Source: Syntrophomonadaceae bacterium (GTDB taxonomy: Bacteria; Bacillota; Syntrophomonadia; Syntrophomonadales; Syntrophomonadaceae). Taken from it: a stretch of 6,728 bases of DNA. Under the pieces are notes generated by a model that ran no database searches, was not told the DNA's origin, and was given only the letters and a program-made list of their open reading frames with translations. The stretch spans positions 1 to 6,728 of the forward strand of contig JAQUBU010000124.1 in NCBI GenBank assembly GCA_028686565.1, in the 5' to 3' direction. Of this stretch, positions 1 to 4,870 are shown piece after piece (positions within the stretch are counted from its first letter, which is position 1; each line of letters opens with the position of its first letter). The position numbers were made by a program, and so were the translations under genes.

Positions 1-257
1 ATATCGAAACCTTTAACAGTTACAGATGTTATCCAAAGCATAAAACCATTAATAACAAAGGTAAAAAGACCTAAAGATAGGATATTCACGGGCAATGTCA
101 GTATTATTAACAAGGGCCGTATGATAGCATTCACTATCCCCAAAAATATGGAGCCAACTATTGCTCCCCATACAGAAAGGTCAAATTGAGGTACAATTGC
201 CGCAGTCAATACTATGGCAAGGATATTCAATAACCATCTAATCACCCATCCTTGCAT
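1..257 (-). CDS. YvlD-like phage-holin-family small membrane protein (3' end off window)
   Basis: This gene reads leftwards from an ATG at 257 and runs off the window, so only the first 85 residues are visible. A GGGAGGG ribosome binding site lies at 264-270 (minus strand), six bases before the ATG. The protein starts MQGWVIRWLLNILAIVLTAA and is almost entirely hydrophobic. I see about three membrane-spanning stretches at roughly residues 5-22, 28-48 and 52-75, separated by short turns. The pattern of a GxxxGxxNAxIRPLL segment followed by a P-x-N-I-L-S-L-G-L-F-T-F-V-I-N-G helix is typical of the YvlD / Phage_holin_4_2 family (PF04020). These are small integral membrane proteins of unknown function; despite the name they are usually chromosomal and not lysis holins. 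It is co-oriented with uvrC but lies 710 bases beyond it, across a repeat-rich gap, so shared transcription is unlikely. Confidence 0.85.
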   Translation of the reverse strand, partial: MQGWVIRWLLNILAIVLTAAIVPQFDLSVWGAIVGSIFLGIVNAIIRPLLIILTLPVNILSLGLFTFVINGFMLWITSVTVKGFD

Positions 258-364
258 AAAATTCCCTCCCCTTCTAAATTAATCTGCTATGTAACGAGGC
301 GATAATATGTCCCCTGCTTCTTTAGGCAGTCGGGTTCTTATTAACAAAACAGGTTGCGGGTTAT

Positions 365-383
365 AACGAGGCGCTGCCTCGTT
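365..383. repeat. Perfect short hairpin AACGAGGC/GCCTCGTT
   Basis: AACGAGGC at 365-372 and GCCTCGTT at 376-383 are exact reverse complements around a GCT loop. No T tract follows on either strand, so it does not look like a terminator. A second hairpin lies just beyond it: GAAACT at 397-402 and AGTTTC at 410-415, with a loop that is itself part of the palindrome ACTGCGCAGT. The AACGAGGC arm also occurs at 293-300, which suggests that the region is built from degraded copies of one repeat. Confidence 0.6.
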
Positions 384-578
384 GCAGCAGTATGTTGAAA
401 CTACTGCGCAGTTTCTTCTGGTGCTTAAATCCCTATCTCGTTACTGCATTTTCTTCCGATACTTAAACCAGTATTTTTCTGATATAACCCAGTAAAAATT
501 ATGCCAGACCTTTTCCCCCATTGTCTTTCCATTATTAACTCAACTTTCGTAGTTGACATTATGCGACATAACTAGCAG

Positions 579-620
579 CTTGTCATTGTTATGAAACTAG
601 TGTACTTGTCATTGTTATGA
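579..620. repeat. Tandem 26-bp-spaced CTTGTCATTGTTATGA units
   Basis: The 16-mer CTTGTCATTGTTATGA occurs exactly at 579-594 and again at 605-620, a period of 26 bases. A third partial match, TGTCATTG at 632-639, follows 25 bases later and is also the start of the first TGTCATTGCGAG repeat. The array therefore leads in phase into the palindromic repeat cluster and may have grown from it by slippage. Confidence 0.65.
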
Positions 621-631
621 CATAGCGTACC

Positions 632-806
632 TGTCATTGCGAGCGCAGCGCGGCAATCTTCCCCGGTAATTGACTACGTAAATGAAAAACGATCTGCGCT
701 TTTCGTTTATCGTGGCGGGTTATTACCCGGTATAATTGCGAGCGGAGAGAAGCAATCTAAAATGACTTGGCGATGGATGGATTGCTTCGCTGCACTCGCA
801 ATGACA
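632..806. repeat. Cluster of three TGTCATTGCGAG...GCAATC palindromic repeats
   Basis: A 27-bp unit beginning TGTCATTGCGAG and ending GCAATC lies at 632-658. A shorter copy in the same orientation lies at 735-757. An inverted copy lies at 780-806 and matches the first at 24 of 27 positions. The inner pair (735-757 with 780-806) can fold into one hairpin. Between the first two copies sits a second stem: ACG then TAAATGAAAA (676-688) pairs with TTTTCGTTTATCGT (700-713) with one bulge. Outside it CCGGTAAT (663-670) pairs with ATTACCCGG (722-730). Repeats of this TGTCATTGCGAG type are widespread intergenic palindromes in bacteria, and their function is unsettled. Confidence 0.75.
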
Positions 807-967
807 TATAAGCTCGCGATGTTTGTCAATATGGAATTTTAAACAGTTTATTTTATTGCTTTTTCGGGCTTTTCAGCCTGTTCTTTTGGTCAGAAAGTTG
901 AGTTATTAATATAATACAAAATTCTTTATTTGTTCCAAACTTCCTGCATTAAATCCTCAAAAAATCA

Positions 968-2770
968 TTAATTGTTGTCTGTTTCCTGAAAATAACGGTA
1001 GACATTTTGCGCGGCAGTTCTGTTCATACCTGGCACCGTCGCTAATTCTTCAACAGTGGCGACTCTAATTTTCGATACTGATCCAAAATGAGCCAGCAGT
1101 TTTTGCTTGCGCTCCTTACCTATACCCTTGATATCATCCAAAGCTGATACTATAAGCTTTTTGCCCCGGCGCTTTCGGTTATATTCTATCGCAAAACGAT
1201 GGGATTCATCCCTTAACCGCTGCAAAAGCCTCAATCCCTCATCTCTTCGCGGTAGAATTAAGGCTTGCCCCACTCCCGGCTTATAAAGCTCTTCATTTTT
1301 CTTGGCTAAACCATAGACGGGAATATCTACCTGCATCTCATCAAGTATCATTTTTGCGGCATTGACCTGACCCAGGCCGCCGTCGACAATAATCAGGTCC
1401 GGTTCAGGCAGAAATGATGGATTCAGCTCTTCTCGCGATTTTTTGAAACGCCGCTGCAAAACTTCAGCCAGAGAAGCATAATCATTGTTCTGTTCGATTC
1501 TGATTTTGAACCTGCGGTAAGATTTCCTTTCTGCTAGCCCATTGGTAAACACTACCATGGAACCAACGGTTTCCTCTCCTCCCAAATGGGAAATATCATA
1601 ACACTCAATACGCTGCGGAATAACCTCCAATTGCAGGGCTTTACCCAATTGAAGAAGAATATCCTGGTTTTTACGATCGCGATTCTTTTTCTCTTCCCAA
1701 AGCACCCGGGCATTGTCTAAAACCATATTAAGCATGGACCTTTTATCACCCCGGCGGGGAAACCGTAAAACGACCTTTTTCCCGCTCCTTAGCTTTAACC
1801 ATTTTTCCATCAATGCTTGCTCGCCCGGAATACTGCTTACAATGATTTCAGAAGGGATATCCTCTTTATCGTCATAATATTGTTTGAGGAAAAATTCCAT
1901 AACCTCAGGTTCAGCCTCATTTATAGGCCGGTTGAGCCAGAAGCTGTCTTTCGCGATTATTTTGCCGGTTCGTATTTTAAATAGCTGCACCAGGCTCTCT
2001 TGTTCATCCATAAGCAAACCTATCAGATCAAGATTATAAGGTGCGTCAAAGACAACTTTTTGTTGTTGAGCCGCTATTATTTTCAGTCCTTTGATCTGAT
2101 CCCGCAAGCGGGCAGCTTTTTCAAAGTCCAGATTGGCTGCTGCCGCTTTCATTTCATTTTCCCGGTTCTGCAATATTTCACCCATATTACCCTCCAGGAA
2201 AGCTACCAGACTTTTCACGATTTCCTGATAGGCTTGCTCCGATATTTGACCTATACAAGGTGCCGTACATTTCTCCATATCCCGGTTTAAACAAGCTCGG
2301 GTTTTGATTCGAAAGGTCTTGCAGCTTCGCAAGGGAAATATCCCGTTTAAAATCTTCAAAGTATCCTTTAGTGATGTAACATCAGTAAAAGGACCAAAAT
2401 AAATCGATTTACCATCTCTTTCTTCTCTCACTATTGAAAGCCGGGGGAATTTTTCTTTGATGCTTACTTTAAGATAGGGATATGTCTTGTCATCACGAAG
2501 GTTAATATTATAGCGGGGCTGATAAGCTTTAATGAGATTATTCTCAAGAATTAAGGCTTCAACCTCAGTTTTGGTAATTATAAAATCAAAGTCCCCCACC
2601 CGATTCATCATGGCTCGAACCTTGGGATGCAGTTTCTCGCTGGCTTGAAAATAGGAGCGCATGCGATTCCTCAGGGCCTTGGCTTTGCCAACATAAATAA
2701 CCTGGCCCTCCTGGTCTTTAAACATATATACCCCTGGCTGCAGGGGCACATCATGTAAACGTTCTCTCAC
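968..2770 (-). CDS. uvrC: UvrABC excinuclease subunit C
   Basis: UvrC is the dual nuclease of nucleotide excision repair. It is recruited by UvrB at a lesion in the cytoplasm and cuts the strand on both sides. Numbered from the GTG at 2770 (600 aa, normal length), the N-terminal GIY-YIG nuclease spans about 10-90, with GVY 13-15, YVG 26-28, Arg36 and Glu76. Four cysteines at 150, 160, 168 and 172 match the spacing reported for an iron-sulphur cluster in UvrC. The UvrB-binding UVR motif is at about 203-229. The RNase H-like 5' nuclease has Asp392, Asp463 (VDGGLGQ) and His524. Helix-hairpin-helix motifs fill 543-597. I chose GTG 2770 because AGGAGG (2775-2780) precedes it, whereas the in-frame ATG at 2809 has no ribosome binding site and adds 13 residues that UvrC does not normally have. 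A TATGAT -10-like box (2813-2818, minus) fits the shorter start. No residue is missing. Confidence 0.97.
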   Translation of the reverse strand: MRERLHDVPLQPGVYMFKDQEGQVIYVGKAKALRNRMRSYFQASEKLHPKVRAMMNRVGDFDFIITKTEVEALILENNLIKAYQPRYNINLRDDKTYPYLKVSIKEKFPRLSIVREERDGKSIYFGPFTDVTSLKDTLKILNGIFPLRSCKTFRIKTRACLNRDMEKCTAPCIGQISEQAYQEIVKSLVAFLEGNMGEILQNRENEMKAAAANLDFEKAARLRDQIKGLKIIAAQQQKVVFDAPYNLDLIGLLMDEQESLVQLFKIRTGKIIAKDSFWLNRPINEAEPEVMEFFLKQYYDDKEDIPSEIIVSSIPGEQALMEKWLKLRSGKKVVLRFPRRGDKRSMLNMVLDNARVLWEEKKNRDRKNQDILLQLGKALQLEVIPQRIECYDISHLGGEETVGSMVVFTNGLAERKSYRRFKIRIEQNNDYASLAEVLQRRFKKSREELNPSFLPEPDLIIVDGGLGQVNAAKMILDEMQVDIPVYGLAKKNEELYKPGVGQALILPRRDEGLRLLQRLRDESHRFAIEYNRKRRGKKLIVSALDDIKGIGKERKQKLLAHFGSVSKIRVATVEELATVPGMNRTAAQNVYRYFQETDNN

Positions 2771-2800
2771 GGCTCCTCCTGATTTACTTTGATTTATGTA

Positions 2801-2830
2801 TTGAATCATTTTATCATATTGACTTACAAT
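2801..2830 (+). promoter_or_regulatory. Predicted sigma-A promoter of the cyclase gene
   Basis: TTGAAT (2801-2806) and TACAAT (2825-2830) are separated by 18 bases. Transcription would start near 2837, about 33 bases before the proposed TTG start at 2870. The site overlaps the upstream part of uvrC on the other strand, so the two divergent genes share a compact control region. Confidence 0.55.
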
Positions 2831-2869
2831 GAGTAAAAGTGCTCCACATAGTTGATGGGAGGCTTCCTC

Positions 2870-4285
2870 TTGAATGGCTACATAATTTTTTCCGACCTTA
2901 AAGGATATTCCAAGCTATCTGAAATTGAGACACGAAAGTATTTTGAAAAGGTCAATTATGATCTTTCGCAAAGAATGCATAAATACCTCCAGTACGCTGA
3001 AGCCTTCAATACTTGGGGCGATGCTGTTGTGGCAGTTTTTATGGATGGCCGCTATGCTATTGATATGGTTTTGGAATACCGCGATTTTTTTAACACCTAT
3101 GATTTTGAAGCACTGGAGATGTCTCGATTAATGCCCCGCATAGGAGGCCATTATGGAGAATTCTTTTCCTTCAAGGATGAACTCCTGGGCCGTACCAACA
3201 TGTACGGCAGCAATATTAATACCGCCGCGCGAATTGAACCGGTTACTCGGACCGGCGAGATTTTTGTAACCAGACAGTTTAAAGAGGCCATTGAAAATTT
3301 GCCTGTTTCCATAGATTATGTCAGTTTCGATGAACTGGGTGTTGTCGAACTGGCTAAAAGCTTTGGTGAATGGGAACTTTTTCGTCTCTACCGCCGGGGT
3401 GAAAAGCCACAGGTAATTGATAAAATATTCGCTCTCGATCTATCTGGTGCTCTGCCCCCTCCTCCTGAACTAAACACTGAAGAACAGGAGGTAATTCGCT
3501 ATTGCAAAACAATTAACAAGCGCGAGGAATTCACCAACTGGCTTGACAGTATTGATTTAGCTCCAAGAAGCGGAGAGTTCCTGTTTCGTTTGGCTGGTAT
3601 CTGCAAAAATCTTGGACTTTACAGTCAAGCTATAGACATTTTAAACAATCTTTCCGACTTGTTTATTGAAACTTACGGTATTAAGATGTATCCCTATAAG
3701 CACCGTCAGGATTTGCTCAAACTTAAGGCCAATTGTCTCACTAGATTGGGACAATATCCGGAAGCTGCTGATATTGTATATGGACTATGGCAAATTGGCA
3801 TGAAAGACTCCGATACCCTTTCCATGCTGGCAGCTCAATATAAAAGACGGGCTTTGTTTAATGATTCTGACGATGTCTCCCGAACAAATGTCAATACCGA
3901 GCTGTTAATCAACGCCAAAGACCTTTATCTGGAGGCATTTCGCAGAAATATAGAGGACTATTATCCAGCTATTAATGCCGCTTATTTATACCGTATACTT
4001 GGATCACAGGAAAGTGAACAAGGCATGAAACTCGCTCAATATGTATCCAATTCATGGATTAAACGCGAAGGAGAAAACTGGTGGCTGGACAGCACCCTGG
4101 CTGAAGCTCAGCTTTTGCAGGATTTCTTCATTGCATCTTATTTTACTTTTGAAAGAGCCCTTAATTTGCATAAACCCGACTCTTTTGAGCGCGCCTCATC
4201 AGCAGAACAAATCATGACATATGCGAGAATAACCGGTAAGGAAACTGAACTGATGGACATAATATCTTTATTGACAGCAAATTAA
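2870..4285 (+). CDS. Class III nucleotidyl cyclase with C-terminal TPR-S-like (DUF4071) region
   Basis: Numbering is from the TTG at 2870 (471 aa). It is preceded by GGGAGG (2857-2862) at seven bases; in-frame TTG 2852 and ATG 2855 lie on or before that site and would add MMGGFL. The cyclase homology domain fills about 1-178. Asp9 (FSDLKGYS) and Asp51 (WGDAVVAVF) are the two metal ligands, and Asn117 and Arg121 (NTAARIE) are the transition-state residues. All are present, so catalysis is plausible. The two residues that normally select the substrate base, Lys and Asp in adenylyl cyclases, are both Asn here (Asn47 and Asn110), so ATP or GTP preference cannot be read. A proline run (196-199) leads to a helical region (200-471). 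Its DSDTL...YK (313-325), YYPAINAAYL (364-373) and WW...STLAEAQLL (404-416) patterns resemble the TPR-S/DUF4071 family also found next to ASK-type kinases, a proposed nucleotide-ligand sensor. No signal peptide or membrane helix is seen, so it is probably cytosolic. Confidence 0.85.
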   Translation: MNGYIIFSDLKGYSKLSEIETRKYFEKVNYDLSQRMHKYLQYAEAFNTWGDAVVAVFMDGRYAIDMVLEYRDFFNTYDFEALEMSRLMPRIGGHYGEFFSFKDELLGRTNMYGSNINTAARIEPVTRTGEIFVTRQFKEAIENLPVSIDYVSFDELGVVELAKSFGEWELFRLYRRGEKPQVIDKIFALDLSGALPPPPELNTEEQEVIRYCKTINKREEFTNWLDSIDLAPRSGEFLFRLAGICKNLGLYSQAIDILNNLSDLFIETYGIKMYPYKHRQDLLKLKANCLTRLGQYPEAADIVYGLWQIGMKDSDTLSMLAAQYKRRALFNDSDDVSRTNVNTELLINAKDLYLEAFRRNIEDYYPAINAAYLYRILGSQESEQGMKLAQYVSNSWIKREGENWWLDSTLAEAQLLQDFFIASYFTFERALNLHKPDSFERASSAEQIMTYARITGKETELMDIISLLTAN

Positions 4286-4305
4286 ATATATATTGGTTAA
4301 TTTAA

Positions 4306-4335
4306 TTGCTAAAATTTTTGGGAGCCAAATATAAT
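4306..4335 (+). promoter_or_regulatory. Predicted sigma-A promoter of the RyR gene
   Basis: TTGCTA (4306-4311) and a perfect TATAAT (4330-4335) are separated by 18 bases. Transcription would start near 4342, about 46 bases before the ATG at 4388. The spacer contains a small inverted repeat, TTTGG GAG CCAAA (4317-4329), which could be an operator half-site pair or chance. Confidence 0.5.
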
Positions 4336-4340
4336 TAAAG

Positions 4341-4371
4341 GAAATGTTTAATATCATCTCGAAATGTTTAA
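4341..4371 (+). promoter_or_regulatory. Direct repeat GAAATGTTTAA x2, possible operator
   Basis: GAAATGTTTAA occurs exactly at 4341-4351 and 4361-4371, a 20-base period close to two helical turns. The first copy sits at the predicted transcription start and the second runs into the AGGAGGG ribosome binding site (4371-4377). That placement suits a regulator binding on one face of the DNA, or control at the RNA level. The DNA shows only the repeat; a regulatory role is inferred. Confidence 0.4.
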
Positions 4372-4387
4372 GGAGGGCCTATGACCA

Positions 4388-4672
4388 ATGACTTATAAAA
4401 TCAAGACCATTGATACATCTAATGTCCAATTAACGGAGGATATCCTTGAATTAACCGAATTACTGGCTAAGAATGTCCACGAACACTGGGCTTCACAGCG
4501 CTTGTCGGAAGGTTGGAATTACGGTGCCAGCAGGAATGATCAGCGTAAGGAAACTCCTGTCCTGGTGCCTTTCGAGCAATTACCTGAATCTGAGAAGGAA
4601 TACGATCGTAAAACCGCTATGGAGACACTCAAGGCAATTATTGCACTGGGCTATTCCATTGAAAAGATATAG
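4388..4672 (+). CDS. Stand-alone RyR domain protein
   Basis: The whole 94-residue product is one RyR domain (PF02026), the module repeated in animal ryanodine receptors and also found in bacteria and phages. Visible family signatures are the IDTSNVQL start (8-15), LAKNVHEHWASQR (26-38), GWNYGASRND (42-51), PVLVPFEQLPESEKEYDR (57-74) and the closing TLKAIIALGY (80-89). There is no other domain, signal peptide or membrane helix. RyR domains have been proposed to bind nucleotide-derived ligands; that role is inferred here. The AGGAGGG site at 4371-4377 lies ten bases before ATG 4388. Another ATG at 4381 in a different frame is too close to it and opens only a five-codon frame (MTNDL) that overlaps this start. 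It sits 102 bases after the cyclase gene and 198 before the TIR gene, in the same direction, and has its own predicted promoter. Confidence 0.9.
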   Translation: MTYKIKTIDTSNVQLTEDILELTELLAKNVHEHWASQRLSEGWNYGASRNDQRKETPVLVPFEQLPESEKEYDRKTAMETLKAIIALGYSIEKI

Positions 4673-4676
4673 AAAG

Positions 4677-4716
4677 TTCTGCTGATGCAGGTTGTAACAG
4701 CATCCTGAATTTTCTT
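4677..4716 (+). terminator. Weak candidate terminator after the RyR gene
   Basis: GATGC (4684-4688) and GCATC (4700-4704) form a short stem, with TTC (4677-4679) and GAA (4707-4709) able to extend it past mismatches. TTTTCTT follows at 4710-4716. The stem is short and the loop is 11 bases, so efficient termination is doubtful. Confidence 0.25.
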
Positions 4717-4725
4717 ATATCCTAA

Positions 4726-4763
4726 CTGTGAGTGCGGGATTCATTATTTAATTGAGCTCACAG
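4726..4763 (+). promoter_or_regulatory. Inverted repeat CTGTGAG/CTCACAG upstream of the TIR promoter
   Basis: CTGTGAG (4726-4732) and CTCACAG (4757-4763) are perfect reverse complements separated by 24 bases. They end 15 bases before the predicted -35 box of the TIR gene, a usual place for an activator or repressor. The half-sites look like CRP-family TGTGA/TCACA, but the spacing is far longer than the usual six bases, so the family cannot be assigned. Confidence 0.3.
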
Positions 4764-4778
4764 AGTTTATCACCATAC

Positions 4779-4808
4779 TTGAAGCCTTTGTTTGTAAAAT
4801 GTTATACT
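4779..4808 (+). promoter_or_regulatory. Predicted sigma-A promoter of the TIR gene
   Basis: TTGAAG (4779-4784) and TATACT (4803-4808) are separated by 18 bases. Transcription would start near 4815, leaving a leader of about 56 bases before GTG 4871. This suggests the TIR gene can be expressed apart from the two genes upstream. Confidence 0.5.
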
Positions 4809-4870
4809 TTTAAACGCTTGCAGGAAGCATTTTAAGGCTATATGACTTAAGTTGTTAGGGAGGATAAAAG

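Larger units (their letters stand above)
531..910. mobile_element. Candidate MITE-like element with 18-bp terminal inverted repeats
   Basis: ATTATTAACTCAACTTTC at 531-548 and GAAAGTTGAGTTATTAAT at 893-910 are reverse complements at 17 of 18 positions. They bound 380 bases with no open reading frame of note. The inside contains tandem TTGTCATTGTTATGA units and a TGTCATTGCGAG palindrome cluster. Size, lack of coding capacity and inverted ends fit a miniature inverted-repeat transposable element. I see no target-site duplication at the edges (TTGTCTTTCC on the left, ATAATACAAA on the right), so the boundaries and mobility are inference. A chance or composite arrangement remains possible. Confidence 0.4.
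258..967. other. Gene-free, repeat-rich intergenic region
   Basis: I find no supported gene in these 710 bases between the YvlD-like gene and the end of uvrC. The left part (291-470) carries short hairpins and an imperfect direct repeat. GTAACGAG at 291-298 is matched in inverted form by CTCGTTAC at 437-444. TTCTTCTGGTGCTTAAATCC at 413-432 resembles 451-470 at 15 of 20 positions. The right part (531-910) is a candidate miniature inverted-repeat element containing a TGTCATTGCGAG-type palindrome cluster. A small hairpin at 865-880 (arms CGGGCT and AGCCTG, loop TTTC) is followed on the plus strand by TTCTTTT. On the minus strand, where uvrC would need a terminator, it lacks a T tract, so I do not call a uvrC terminator. 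Confidence 0.7.

Noticed and set aside
305..340. Copy of the GGGGAC repeat seen at the right end of the window
   Set aside because: Only a six-base GTCCCC match is shared, which is expected by chance.
579..806. Possible CRISPR array in the repeated region
   Set aside because: The repeats are few, inverted as well as direct, unequal in length and lack regular unique spacers.
2000..2290. Plus-strand open frame of 96 codons inside uvrC
   Set aside because: It lies antisense to the well-conserved UvrC coding sequence and its product resembles no family I recognise.
4280..4307. AATTAAAT/ATTTAATT inverted repeat as terminator of the cyclase gene
   Set aside because: The stem is only A-T pairs, has no T tract placed correctly and overlaps the next promoter.
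4381..4398. Five-codon leader peptide (MTNDL) before the RyR gene
   Set aside because: Its ATG is only three bases from the ribosome binding site and the frame is too short to separate from chance.
4726..4763. Classical CRP/FNR binding site
   Set aside because: The TGTGA and TCACA half-sites are 24 or more bases apart instead of six.
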